In this document: positions 33,901 to 43,573 of the stretch, piece after piece | How the letters are laid out: each line of letters begins with the position of its first letter | How positions within the stretch are numbered: position 1 is the stretch's first letter | NCBI GenBank assembly: GCA_016702305.1 | Contig: JADJEH010000011.1 | Location: 37,415-101,414, forward strand | DNA length: 64,000 nt | Direction of reading: 5' to 3' | DNA from: a bacterium | Lineage (GTDB): Bacteria; Electryoneota; RPQS01 | The notes under the pieces: generated by a model | What the model was told of the DNA's origin: nothing | The model's database searches: none | What the model saw: the letters and a program-made list of their open reading frames with translations, nothing else | Translations under genes and position numbers: made by a program

Positions 33901-34221
33901 ACCCATCAACTCAAGCGGTGTGTCGTTCAGCCGCTGTGCGTAATACGTTTCAACATCGGCTTGTAAGATGTCGTAACGGTACCCTAATTCGGTCAGCCGC
34001 GCCAGATGCTCGGGAAGCGCATTCATACGGACTTCGCCGACCGTCTCGCCTTCTACAATGTCGAAGCCTTCGCCATTCATGCGATAAAGCTGTTTCAAAT
34101 GCGCCGGTGAATCACCGTGCACGCGAATCAGCGCGTGGTGCCGATAAATCTCTTGGCCAATCGCCACCTGCGCGGCCAGCGCCACCAGCATAAGCATCAC
34201 CAATCCATTTCGAATCCGCAT
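30910..34221 (-). CDS. Secreted M14 zinc carboxypeptidase with C-terminal Fn3-like module
   Basis: A signal peptide (about 1-22) and a pro-region precede the M14 catalytic domain (about 108-410). Zinc ligands are His170 and Glu173 (SLIHAREPAAMEA) and His301 (EDFHTYSNLVLYPWG); DLNRNF supplies the substrate Arg at about 249; Glu383 in TTEVGG is the general base. Downstream beta-rich regions (about 430-700), a MAM-like jelly-roll part and a propeller-like segment (about 780-970, FYGTAYTAMNVCGNGNVHFG) follow. The end is the Fn3-like module (PDSLTIHYLEA ... YHVYAAL ... KFFVVVGS). There is no PNPFN signal. The protein removes C-terminal amino acids from peptides outside the cell and probably works with the nearby subtilase. 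At 1103 aa it is complete. Confidence 0.92.
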   Translation of the reverse strand: MRIRNGLVMLMLVALAAQVAIGQEIYRHHALIRVHGDSPAHLKQLYRMNGEGFDIVEGETVGEVRMNALPEHLARLTELGYRYDILQADVETYYAQRLNDTPLELMGGYHTYAEIVAMLDTIHAQHPTITSAKFSIGQTYEGRDMWALKISDNPAVDENEPEVFYNSLIHAREPAAMEAVLHFMNYLTDNYGTNADATDMVNNRELYFLPCVNPDGYEYNRATNPSGGGQWRKNRKPNGDGSFGIDLNRNFDAAWGIDDNGSSPFPSDLTYRGPAPFSELETQHLRDFINSRQFVTQEDFHTYSNLVLYPWGTSYYDGDGLCADNAIFQMLADSMAYWIHTVNNVWYTTGTPWQTLYNTNGGSFDWEYGDSLNHPKIFAVTTEVGGATDGFWPAQARILPLAQENLPANMFLARIAGLLMPQPYKTALGAACFSQIGGNGVLQPGEDGSLALTLRNAGTQSLDGLTGSLTTSDPYVTILNGAASWPNIPVNQSAVNGSDFTMSIAAGCPALHSFTFSLALSNANLDTTITFVATIGSSSLADSVETGAGGWVTGGALNQWHISTRRASSPTHAWFMGNETGNYADNLSCYLLSDTLFLGPGAEISFDEWYSTEAGWDFGYVEVNLGAGWTALGSPREGASGGWLHQVYPLTIACPGTAVQIRFRFTSDTNTNSEGWYVDNIGTGCPVPTEIDVTPTTINAWAALAGTDQDTLHICNVGECDLQWSVTYNQLAPVRAELPQISALADVPVSEPEVKGDETNRGRGPAQLDNGGGPDAFGYVWKDSNEPDGPVYDWVELAGVGTQLTFTADDEVLPVTLPWAFSFYGTAYTAMNVCGNGNVHFGTASNTYSNRPLPTNTVPNALMAVFWDDLSPQLSGAVYYYYDSPLDRYIVQWDNVPHFNNTGNYTFEVILYSNGRIVYQYQSMTGLLTSGSIGIEDGAGTVGLQMTYNAGYVANNLAIALEVPAPPWMTFGGATAGSVSAGSCTHLPLSFTAGALPMGEYTAEIHLTSNDADENPLLIPVTFDVGTLTAPDSLTIHYLEATHEYRLAWRAADAPFYHVYAALAPDGPYSLYVGTTTGTTLTIAAPAEDMKFFVVVGSMNATP

Positions 34222-34450
34222 ACATACACCTCAATCCAAAGTAGTCGCCAAGTTCTTTGGGCGGGTTGTGTTACGGCCGACCTGACTGCGCCAGTACGGC
34301 GAAAGCAGATGACCCCGTAACGGCCCACCTAAACGTCTCCAATGTAGCAAATTTCGTGAAGAAATGGAACCCATAGCGCGAATTCTCGCTCGCACCCAGG
34401 CGCGCACAGTGTGCGCTCGTTGCCCGGACCCAACGCAACCATACGAAAAA

Positions 34451-34474
34451 CCCTCGGGATTTCGTACCCGAGGG
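34451..34474 (-). terminator. Terminator of the 243-aa cohesin-like gene
   Basis: CCCTCGGG and CCCGAGGG form a perfect 8-bp stem with an 8-base loop, followed on the minus strand by TTTTTCG. The rest of the 321-base spacer is upstream sequence of the carboxypeptidase gene and holds nothing else recognised. Confidence 0.8.
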
Positions 34475-34542
34475 CCTATCATCTGTCGTACTACAGGCCC
34501 AATCCTGCCAAGGATCAGGCGTCAAATCACTTGCCAACCCTG

Positions 34543-35274
34543 CTACGGCGTCTTGGCGTCAATAAAATACTCGCTCTGATTGGCCGTTGCCGCCGTGTCA
34601 AGGTAGATCAAGGAGAAGGTAGAATCCACAAGCGTGTACGGCATGGGCACCGGATCAAGCTCGGTCCGCCAAATCCGGTAGTACGGCGCGGCAAACAGGG
34701 TCCGTCCCAGCGTGTCCAGCGTACTCGCCTTCCAGCGGAGTTCGGCACCGGTTGGCAACCAGAAAATTGTCAGACTGTCCGGCGATTGCGGCACTCGGTC
34801 ACAAACCAGAAAAACAGGCGGATTGAAGTCAGCCGGTAAGAAAGTCCCGTCGGGCCGCCTGAGTCCGAAGTCACCCGTCATCGGCACATCCCCGCAACCG
34901 CGGAAGACCATTTTTAGGCGGAACAGTTCGCCCGGTCCCGCCCAGAACGAGCTTCCGAAGACCGTTGCCCCAACCTCCAACCGGTGCGGCGCGGCCACCG
35001 TATGATCCTGATAACGAAAGTCCAAACCGGTCAGGCCCGCGATCAACGTGCCGACCGTAGGTGCCGCGGCCAAGTCAACCAGATTGGTGTCGTAGTACAT
35101 GTAGACGGTAAAACCGCGCACCGTGTCCGTGGGCGTGACAAAAGCTGCCACCTCCACCGTGTCGCCGACGTTGCCGAAGGACGAATCCGGCTGAAAATAA
35201 AGCTCAATCGCGGCAGCGCAATTGAGCGTTCCTGCCACCACCAGCGTCCCGAGAAGGCCGACGATGTTGCGCAA
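34543..35274 (-). CDS. Secreted cohesin-like domain protein with Fn3-like end, 243 aa
   Basis: GGAGG six bases upstream selects the TTG at 35274 over another TTG at 35280. A signal peptide (about 1-23, ending CAAA) precedes a single cohesin-type beta-sandwich (about 24-150: FGNVGDTVEVAAFV, VRGFTVYMYYDTNLV, GPGELFRLKMVF). The rest is the Fn3-like module (PDSLTIFWLPTGAELRW ... YRIWRT ... YFIDAKTP). Cohesin-like domains in non-cellulosome bacteria usually mediate surface protein contacts (known of the fold). It follows the large beta-helix gene on the same strand after a hairpin, and both carry a cohesin-like domain, so a common assembly is plausible. Confidence 0.7.
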   Translation of the reverse strand: MRNIVGLLGTLVVAGTLNCAAAIELYFQPDSSFGNVGDTVEVAAFVTPTDTVRGFTVYMYYDTNLVDLAAAPTVGTLIAGLTGLDFRYQDHTVAAPHRLEVGATVFGSSFWAGPGELFRLKMVFRGCGDVPMTGDFGLRRPDGTFLPADFNPPVFLVCDRVPQSPDSLTIFWLPTGAELRWKASTLDTLGRTLFAAPYYRIWRTELDPVPMPYTLVDSTFSLIYLDTAATANQSEYFIDAKTP

Positions 35275-35299
35275 AAGCAACCTCCAGTAAGAGGAATGA

Positions 35300-35329
35300 C
35301 CCCCGCCGCCACAGGCGTGACGGCGGGGG
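35300..35329 (-). terminator. GC-rich hairpin between two secreted-protein genes
   Basis: CCCCCGCCG and CGGCGGGGG pair (9 bp), with three more pairs (CAC/GTG) inside after one mismatch. It lies just after the beta-helix gene's restored stop. There is no T-run, so termination may be partial. Confidence 0.55.
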
Positions 35330-35358
35330 CTGATAGCAAACGATGCCCTGAGTCGTAA

Positions 35359-38300
35359 TTAACGAATCAGAACCATCTTCTTCAAGTCGGTGAAGCCATT
35401 CACCTCGATCGTATAGATATACAGACCCGAGGACAGCGCCGCCGCGTCGAACGTCATCTGATGGCGACCGGCCCTCCATCGTGTTGTCAACGAGAGTCGC
35501 GACGACTTGGCCCAGCGTGTTATACACAAGAACCGTGACATGTCCGGATTCCTTCAGGTCGAACTGGATGTTCGTCGTCGGGTTAAACGGATTCGGGTAG
35601 TTCTGGTACAACGCGTAATTGTCAGGAATCGCGCTTCCGCTCATGACCGATACGCCGCGGCCTTCAGTTTCACGAACCTCGCCCGTATTGTCGAGCATCT
35701 GAACTGAAGTCAGGGCAATTTCGCACGGGGATTCGATTTCGCGCGTTACGCGGAACGTCACGGTTCCCAGCACCGCATTGTCATCCAGTGTAGCCAAGCC
35801 ACCGCAGGCCGCTGCCACGAAACCAACCTTGCCCGCTTCGTTGTTCACGAGCGCCGTCTTCGAGAACAGTGTGCCTTCAGTCGGCATGTCCGTAACGATC
35901 GTCGAACCGACATATTCAAGGCGCGAGTCGTCGTATTCAAGAATGGCCTCCACGGCCTTGACGACACGGCCTTCGTTGCCGGACAGCGCCACCGTAACGC
36001 TGAATTCCGTGCCCATATCAAATGTCACGTCTTCACTCGTCGCCAGTGCCACTTCCGGCGCCGCGTCAAGCGATCCGAACGGACGGTACTGCGAGATATC
36101 AGGCTGAACAACAAACTCAGTGGCGATAATGCCCACCGGGGAAACCACGCCGAAGTTAAAGCTGAACGGCACGAGATCTTGGAAGTTGATCGCGCCCGAG
36201 CCTTCCGGATTCGGAATGCCCTTGCCGATATTCCCATTTTCCACCACGACGGGGCCGATGTTGCGATAGCCGCCCGTATTGGTGAAGTAAACCGGCGACA
36301 GCAGGCCAAGGTCTTCCGTGTCAACGTAGCCGCGCGAACCGAACAAACCAGCGGCATCCGCCGTGCTGAAGTCACCCAGCCAGTAGTTGGTGGAACGGTC
36401 GGCGTTGGTCAGCATAACGACCGGTTCGCCAACCGACCAGTTGCCACCGGCATCCTTGACAAACGTCACATAGCGGTAGATGTCGCGGAACGCCGGTGCA
36501 TTGCCCGTACCTTCCACCCAACCCAGCTGCGCATCGAGCCAATACGTGTCGCCGCCGCTGACGTGGGTCGTCAGGATATCGCCACGGTTGTTCGGTCCCG
36601 TATAGGATGCCGAAGCGACCGGTCCGGGAACGAACGAGGTCTGCGTCGCGACCAGCGTCCAGCCGGACGGCGGAACGGTTGTTACGTCGTAGTTGCCCAG
36701 CGAGTTCCACAAGTCACCCGGATAGCCCGGATACTGGCCGGACAGCGGGCTGCGGTAGATGCGCATTTCCTGAGCATCCGCCCCGGCCGTCCACTCCCAA
36801 TTCAGCCACACACCCAAATGCGCCGGCCGCGCGTCGAAAGCGGTCACGGCGTTATCCGGATTCTGCGTATCAATGCAAATGCTGAATTGCAGCGTGCCGG
36901 TCATGTTGCCTGCGCAATCTTCGGCCTTCACGTCAAACGTAAAATTGCCTCCGTTGGCATTCAGGATCGCCGGCAAATCATTCATCCAATCCCACAGAGC
37001 GAGCGCCTCCGCGTCGTTGCTCGGGTAGTCCGTTTGATTCAAGGCCACCACGAAGTCCGGCAAACCGGCATAGCTGATAATCAGCGAGCCGGTCGCGGCC
37101 ATGCACCCGTTAGCGCCCAGCGAGGACGTGATGTTGATGTAATCATCCAGATAGGCTCCGGCGTAGTTCACTGTCGCCGGATTGTTGTTGAAACAGTAGT
37201 TGGCGGGCACCGTCGTGACCACGGACAGCGACGGGTCGGTGATGTCCACGCCAACGTTTGCGAGGGCAAACGTCGCCGCCGTGTTGCATTCCGTGTCCGT
37301 TAGATGCAGGGTCAGCGTGTTGCAGCCTTCCTGCAGCAATCCGTAGAACGTACCGGCATCCAGCGCCGACGGGAACGTCGCATTATACGGCGAAGTCTGA
37401 TTGGCGCCGAACAGCGCAAACGAACCGCCGCCCGGTGTAAACGTGATCCACGCCGAGTCCAGCGTCGAACCGGCGTCAGTCAGCGATACGCTGAACTGAT
37501 TCACCAGTTGCGCCGCATCGCCAAATGCGCACGTCGCGAGATTCGTGAAAGCCGCCACCGCAGGAGCCGTGCAGTCCACTTCAAGATTCATCGAGCCAAA
37601 CACCAGCGCGTTGTAGTAGTCATTGCCCAGCATGTCCGTCCACAGCGTGCTCACGCCATTGACCGGATAGAGACCCGTCATGGCGCTCACGTTCAGGACC
37701 GGAATGCAGGCGATGTACAGTGCGCCGTTACCGCTGCTGTACGGTGCCTCGAAGCCCATATCCACCTGCACCAGGCCGCCGCCCAGCGGAATCGCGTACG
37801 CCTGCACGATATTCGGATCTGCATTCGTCAACGGCGTCACGATCGAGCCCATCGGCGAGAGCAGGGGAATGAAGCCCGCTGGGATCTGGAACACGACTGA
37901 CAGGTTCGGGATGCCAGCGTTGTTCAAGGTCACGTAAAGCAGTGTCGCGTCGCAGTCCGAACCGGCGCAGCCAACCGACGGATCTTCCATCGCGAAGCCC
38001 ACATCGGCCGAGCAGCCGCCGGGGTTCGGATTGACATCCAAGTTCACCGGAGTCGCGCCCGGGATTGTGTACGGAGCCGAAACGAAGTCCGAGTAGCAGT
38101 TGCTGTCCCAATTATGTCCAGCCGTGTTGTCAAACGTATTCACCGTATTGGTGAAGCTGTTGTTGGTCACGTCGGCGTCACTGATCGTGCCGGTTCCCGT
38201 GACGGTCAAATCCACGCCGTAGTTCCAGTTCTCGACTGTGCTGTTGGTCAGCGAAATGTCGAGGTCATCGCTGGTAACGTAGGCGCCAACGCCAAGGCCA

Positions 38301-41260
38301 TCAAGCGAACCGTCGCCGATCACCGACACGCCGTTGATGTCGAGCACGTCGTTGGCGTCAAGGCTGCGGTCGCGCTCGCCGTTCATCACTTCATCCATGT
38401 ACATCGCAGGCTGCACGCGCGGGGCATTCAGCGCGACGCTTGTGTTGTAGGAGAAGATGCCATACTTATTGACTGCCGTCACGGCATTGTTCGACGAAAA
38501 AACGCCGCCATTAACCGTGCCGCCCGCATCTACGAAGTACGCGCCGACCTGAGCGTTCGTGGCGCTCATGTTCGTCACGGTGAAATCCATGTCGTATAGC
38601 AGCGCGCTGCAACCGACATAGCTTGCACCCGTGTAGCAGATATCTGCTACTGAGCAATCGGTCATCGAGCCCATGGCGCCAAACGCATATTGGAAGCCGT
38701 TCTGCGCGGTAATTCCGGTGGCGCCGTGCCCTTGGATATGCACGTTATCACAATTAACCACCGTGCCGACGCCCGAGAACGACGTTCCGTTCTTCATGAA
38801 GTCGGTGATGATCACGTTGGTCAGGTTGACGGTCTTGCCAACTGAGTTGTGACCGACCCACACGGCGACGCCGTGCTGATTGCCGTTGAACGGCGTTTCA
38901 CGGATTTCGGTGACATTCACATTGGTCAGTGAGCCGCCGGAGTTGCGGAACGCCACGCCGATCATGCGATAGTTGTTGTTGCCGAATCCGTCGCCGTCAA
39001 TCGTCAGGTTCGAGAGGTCAGCCGAGGCGCAGCCTTCCAACCAGAGAATCGGGCGATTGTGATTCGGCACGGTGTTAAAGGTGTCCGGCATCGTCGTCGC
39101 CGTCGCCTTGATGAACGTGCTCGCCACGCCGGCACCGATGATATTCAGATCGGCAAATCCGGTCGCCTTAACTTGGCCGACATAATTACCCGCCGACAGG
39201 TAGATCGTGCTGCCCGAAACGAGATTCACGGCTTCCTGCAGGATGTTCGTCGCACCGCTGATCGCGCTATTCGGACCGGCGTGCAAAAGTGAGAAATCAC
39301 CTTGGAAACCGACCGTTCCGCGACCGAATGCCGTTTCGACATTTGTATCGGTGCCGGTCTCAAACCACGGCGAATAGTCCATATCCGCCAGGCCAACGCC
39401 GCGGATATTCACGCCCGTGCCCGGGTTCGTGGCCAAACCACCGTAGGCCACGGGAATCAGCGCCGCGTATCCCGGTTCCGCGCCGTTAGCGTTGCTGGTC
39501 GTCGGATTGTTCGTGCCGTACCAGTTCGCTGAGAAGTTCTTAACGCCGCCCGTCAAGCTGCGGTTCTCTATGTCGGCGTACCAGTTGCCCGAGATATTGT
39601 TGTTGAAGAACTCAGTTCCGGTTGCAGTCTCCGTGCTGGCATTCAGCCACAAGATGCCGACCGCCCAGTTGTTCGTGACGGCGTTCTCTTCGATCATGTT
39701 ATTCAAGCACGCATTCCGGAGGATCATGCCCGTGCGGTTGAAGTCAATGACGTTATTGAGAATCTGGTTGTCGTTCGAGTTGTTGATGTCAATGCCCGTG
39801 CGATTGCCGACGAACTTGTTGTTCCGTACGATCGCGCCGCCCGAGCTTTGAACCGCGAGACCGGCCGTCTTGACGTTGGTCGCCCAGTCGGTCACGTTAT
39901 TGCCGTCGCGTGTGATCGTGAAGCCTTCCACGGCTGCACCGGGAGTGGACACGCGCACCGTCGCCGAATTGGGGCCTGTCTTCAAGCCCAGGATCGTGGA
40001 TACGTCAATGCCCGCGCCGCGAACGGTCACGAGTTTGTTGACCGCCACGTCTTCGAGGTACGTTCCCGCGCCAGCCAGCACCGTATGACCCGCCGTCGCC
40101 CAGTCAATCTCACGCTGAATGCTCACGCCGATTTCCTTAACGTTATTGAACGTGTATGAACCGGACGTGTAGCTATAGCTTCCTTGATCCGCCGGAGGAT
40201 TCGTACCGAATATCACTTTCTTGTCAAAAGTGTTCTCGTTCCAATATGAGACCCAATCGAAATCGTCGTAGTCTAGGAAATCGCCGCGATGACGAACGTA
40301 GATAGTCTCTCCGTTCGTGAACGTGTTGTCCTCGATCACAGCAGCGCCCGTCGAATAGATAAACCACGGCACGCCGCTGCCCGACCCATTAAAGCTGATG
40401 GCCGCCCAATTATTACCGGGCCAGTCCATGTCAAAGACGTTGTTGATAATCTGGCGACCGCTGACCGATCCGGTGTAACCGGCACCGTTTGTCAGGTCAA
40501 CGCTTGTACCGTAGTCAAAGAGGTTGCCTTCGATGTGGTAGCTCTGGATCCACGAAATGTTGTTCATACTGTCGTAACGGAAGTCGCCGAAATAGAGCGA
40601 CATACCGTCCGAAATGATGTTGAAGTTAAACGTGAAGTCATCACCGACAACTTCCACGGACTTGTTGTAGCCGGCATCGCCGGTCTGCCACAACTCAAGG
40701 CCGGTCACGGTGATCCCGTCAGCTTCAACCCACATACCACTCGGGCCGAAGTTATTGGTCGCGTTCAGGCCGACACTGGCCTCCACGCTGCCGTAGGACG
40801 TGATCGGCGCTCCGCCGGCATCCACGCCTTGCAGGGTAATGTTGTCTTTGCCGACTCCGAAATACAGACCAAATTGATACAAGCCGCCGATGCCGACCAC
40901 CGTGCGGTCCACAGCCACTTCAATGTAACTGCCCGGATAGACGTTCACCGTGCCGTTTTCGTCCACGGCGTCAATACCGGCTTGAATCGTGTTGAACTTC
41001 GTCACGCCGTAACCGGATTCACTGCCGGTATAGCTGTCATCCACCCACACGACCGGTTCGAGGTCAAGCGGATTGTTCTCGTTGCGCGGCGCCACCCATG
41101 GCCCCGCCTGTCCATGCAGCGCAGTCGGCACCACACTTGTGAAACCTACCGAGCGCTCGTGACTCTGGAAAGTCGGCCTGTTCGCCGTGTCCGCCATTGC
41201 CACCAGGCACATCGCCAGGATCAGCACAACAGACCAGCCAAAACGATCTTTGATTCTCAT
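35359..41260 (-). CDS. Giant secreted beta-helix / cohesin protein, PNPFN sorting domain, one-base frameshift
   Basis: The start is the ATG MRIKDRFGW after a GGGGAAG site; the signal peptide ends near AMA. Right-handed parallel beta-helix regions (about 75-620 and 700-1050) contain repeated NNxF/NNxI turns (IEGNLFDYG, IINNVFDMDW, VRNNKFVGNRTGIDINNSND). Beta-sandwich regions, an Fn3 domain (about 1510-1600) and a cohesin-like domain (about 1755-1880) follow, then YPNPFNPTTNIQF. Next comes an extra base in a C run at 35472-35474 (read as GAGGGCC where GAGGCC fits). After it the frame is AGRHQMTFDAAALSSG ... KKMVLIR, ending at 35359. The interval is 5902 bases, one more than a multiple of three. 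Without correction the reading frame runs past the sorting domain into the next gene. Intended length is about 1966 aa. The role is adhesin- or polysaccharide-binding-like by fold only. Confidence 0.8.
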
Positions 41261-41307
41261 CTTCTTCCCCAATTTCTCTTTTGCTTAAGGACTATGCTAA
41301 CTAAAGT

Positions 41308-42147
41308 CTATTCTTGACATTTCAACGCTCGGATGCGGTACACTCCGGCATTCACGGTTCCCGAATCGCCGGGGTTAAACTCGTACAGGATATAATCGTC
41401 GTAAAAAAACGTGTCCATCGTCGTGCCCACGGTCGTGTACACGCCCGTGTTGTTCCACGTGTCTTCAAACTCTACAAAGTAAGTTGGATTGACCACCGGA
41501 TCGCCGTCAAGGTCAAACCGCACCGGATTCCAGTGCAGACAGATCGAGTCGTCCTGCATCGGGACGATAATCAGCGATTCCGGAGGTAAAGTCGCCGACC
41601 CGTCGAGCACGACGCCCGTACTGTCCCCCATGATAATCATCGGTTCCGGATGTTCGCCGGTGCCGCTGAAACCCTGGCCATCCAGAAAACCCACCATAGT
41701 CGTCTGATTCCCGACAAGATTCACCGGCGTAAAATGCAGCGTCGCGACCACGGTGGATCCCGTGAAATTGGGATGAAAAAAGGCGTCCACCCACAGGGTG
41801 TCGCCTTCGATATAGAATGGGAGGACGTGCAGATTCGGGTGGAGTCCCGCCGAAATGCTTGTGGGCGTATAATTGGCGGCGTCGAACACAAACCGCAGTT
41901 CAAACACCCTGACGTTCGTTCCGGTCAACTGGATATTTATATCAAAATCTTCGCACGTGAACGCCGTGACCGGATTGGGAGCCAGGTGGATGAAGGCAGC
42001 AGTATCATCCAACGGATTCCGCTGCGAAAAAACTTGCGCAGTGCCGAAAACAATTACTGCGCAGACCGTTACCGGAACGCGCAGTAAATTGATCAGACTT
42101 CTTGCCCTATGGCCGAACTTGGCCAATTCCCTGCCACGGTATATCAT
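41308..42147 (-). CDS. Secreted cohesin-like protein with Fn3-like end, 279 aa
   Basis: The start chosen (42147) gives a polybasic N-terminus and a hydrophobic export segment (about 28-45, LRVPVTVCAVIVFGTAQVFS); upstream in-frame codons have no signal-like features. A cohesin-type sandwich covers about 50-175 (CEDFDINIQLTG, VFELRFVFDAANYTPTS, GSTVVATLHFTPVN). The Fn3-like module ends the protein (PESLIIVPMQDDSICLHW ... YFVEFE ... YRIRALKCQE). It lies 47 bases upstream of the giant beta-helix gene on the same strand, so the three cohesin-like genes (this, the giant and the 243-aa one) form a run. No PNPFN signal. Confidence 0.65.
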   Translation of the reverse strand: MIYRGRELAKFGHRARSLINLLRVPVTVCAVIVFGTAQVFSQRNPLDDTAAFIHLAPNPVTAFTCEDFDINIQLTGTNVRVFELRFVFDAANYTPTSISAGLHPNLHVLPFYIEGDTLWVDAFFHPNFTGSTVVATLHFTPVNLVGNQTTMVGFLDGQGFSGTGEHPEPMIIMGDSTGVVLDGSATLPPESLIIVPMQDDSICLHWNPVRFDLDGDPVVNPTYFVEFEDTWNNTGVYTTVGTTMDTFFYDDYILYEFNPGDSGTVNAGVYRIRALKCQE

Positions 42148-42443
42148 GAATATTCCCCATCCAACCTGTCCGTCGGGCAAACAATCGAAGTACGATAATG
42201 ACCACTTCTTTTCAATATAAAGTAATGTAGCGACACGGTAACGATATGTCAAGCGCTTTTGAACTCTGGTGACCTCGCAGAACAGCGAAAAACGTTTCGC
42301 AGGCTTAGCCGTAGAATCTCAGGCTCTTAGCCTAAGCAATCGTGTGCTGTGGCTAACAATGACGTCCAAAGAACTCCGCGAATCCCCGGCGCGCCCGCCT
42401 CTCATTTGCGCTCCATTCTTTTTTATCCATCGCCATTGCTGGG

Positions 42444-42683
42444 TCACTTCCCGTTCCGCAACGGTCCGAGGTCAATGTCCAGCCGGGCTACCTGCAACTG
42501 TAACGCACGCCGGGTCAGACCCAACTGCCGAGCCGTTTCCGACAGGTTCCCTCTGAATCTGCGCAGCGCTTTTATGAGCCATAGCCGATGAAACTGTGCC
42601 GTCGCTTCACGGTAATCCAGTGGATAGGCTGCTCCGCTCAGGATCACTCGACTGGCGGGGCGGTTCGAATGGCGTCCATTCAT
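42444..42683 (-). CDS. Small Fis-type helix-turn-helix DNA-binding protein, 79 aa
   Basis: AGGGAGG about 10 bases before the ATG at 42683 decides the start. The C-terminal half is a Fis/NtrC-type HTH (FHRLWLIKALRRFRGNLSET followed by ARQLGLTRRALQLQV), the domain that ends sigma-54 activators, but here it stands alone without AAA+ or receiver domains. The N-terminal 30 residues are basic and unstructured. It starts 39 bases after the stop of another small DNA-binding protein on the same strand. It may be a nucleoid- or enhancer-binding factor, or the detached DNA-binding part of a kinase-regulated protein. Confidence 0.75.
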   Translation of the reverse strand: MNGRHSNRPASRVILSGAAYPLDYREATAQFHRLWLIKALRRFRGNLSETARQLGLTRRALQLQVARLDIDLGPLRNGK

Positions 42684-42722
42684 CTGAATACTGCCTCCCT
42701 GCAATAAAATGGAAAAGGAGCT

Positions 42723-42995
42723 TTAATCGTTTTTCCGACGCATTGGCGCATCACCAGTGCTACTCCCTGCCGAATGGAACTTCTTCCGTGGGCGTCCCGT
42801 CCGACATGGTGCGGTCACTGCATCCAGATGAACACGCCTGAATCGCCGATCGCCGCGGCCGTTAATGCGAATGTGTTCTAAAATCCCCGCGTTGCACCAT
42901 CGGCGCAATGTTGACTTCGAGACTCGAAGATAGTCGGCGGCTTCTTGGATATTTAGGAGGTTTCCAGCCTCGCTTGGCTTGTGCTGCTCGTGCAT
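42723..42995 (-). CDS. Small excisionase/MerR-type winged-helix DNA-binding protein
   Basis: The HTH_17/MerR-like motif LLNIQEAADYLRVSKSTLRR (about 12-31) is followed by WCNAGILEHIRINGRGDRRF, the recognition helix and wing, then a basic tail (GRPRKKFHSAG). The ATG at 42995 gives the short N-terminus usual for this family. An in-frame ATG at 43070 would add 25 residues and cannot be excluded, since neither start has a strong ribosome site. No phage or integrase gene is near, so a regulatory role is likelier than excision. It forms an apparent two-gene unit with the Fis-type protein. Confidence 0.72.
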   Translation of the reverse strand: MHEQHKPSEAGNLLNIQEAADYLRVSKSTLRRWCNAGILEHIRINGRGDRRFRRVHLDAVTAPCRTGRPRKKFHSAGSSTGDAPMRRKND

Positions 42996-43228
42996 ACGGT
43001 CGTAAGAATTTTCCCCAGTGTAACGAACGTGGTTCAAATTACGTGAGCAGACCGAGCTTTGCAATAGCATTATCCAACGTTTTGAACTTGGTTATTTCCA
43101 TAGAAGTCTATACCGAACATTAGCTTCGAGCAAAACCCCAATAAGTATGGATAAGTTCGCACAAGTTGGTGGAGGAGGCATCTTTCATAGACTAGAGACA
43201 ATGATCCATACAGCAACTGCGAAAGTTG

Positions 43229-43255
43229 TTTCACGGTCTGTGAAAGATATTTCAC
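43229..43255. promoter_or_regulatory. Three hexamers (TTTCAC / GTGAAA / TTTCAC) one helical turn apart
   Basis: TTTCAC begins at 43229, its complement GTGAAA at 43240 and TTTCAC again at 43250, so two inverted repeats share the middle hexamer. The spacings of 11 and 10 bases put all three on one face of the helix. The site lies in the 578-base divergent spacer between the two small DNA-binding genes (minus) and the dehydrogenase gene (plus). It is a plausible operator for one of these regulators; nothing else was recognised in this spacer. Confidence 0.4.
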
Positions 43256-43573
43256 ACCTCTGCGGATTATCGCGATGATTGTGAGCCGAGCCTGTTCGCA
43301 GCAAGGTATGCCGACAACGACTCGTCTCCGAGTCCATGCTAACGCACCACGTCAGAACCTGTTCAATTCGCTCCGAATCGGGGGGACTGGTCGATGGGAG
43401 CGGCGTCGGTCGGCAAGAACCGCCGCTCCACCTGACCTCTGAACCAAAGCGTGTTGGATTAAATCGTTGATTTTGAGAGATTTAACAAGTTGGAATCCTC
43501 AGGAAATCTCATTATCTTATTAGATTCACGGCCTTTCCCAACCCATTGGACGATTCCCAGAGGTTCACCCCAC

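Noticed and set aside
36179..37303. Long plus-strand frame (374 codons) and similar ones at 40289-41317, 32686-33438 and 24760-25236
   Set aside because: All are antisense to strongly supported secreted-protein genes and are rich in Arg, His and Gln as expected of shadow frames; no domain or ribosome site.
35204..41272. One open frame running from the beta-helix gene into the next gene
   Set aside because: The last 90 codons after VDNTMEG are unlike any sorting domain and overlap the 243-aa gene. A one-base correction gives a perfect sorting domain ending at 35359.
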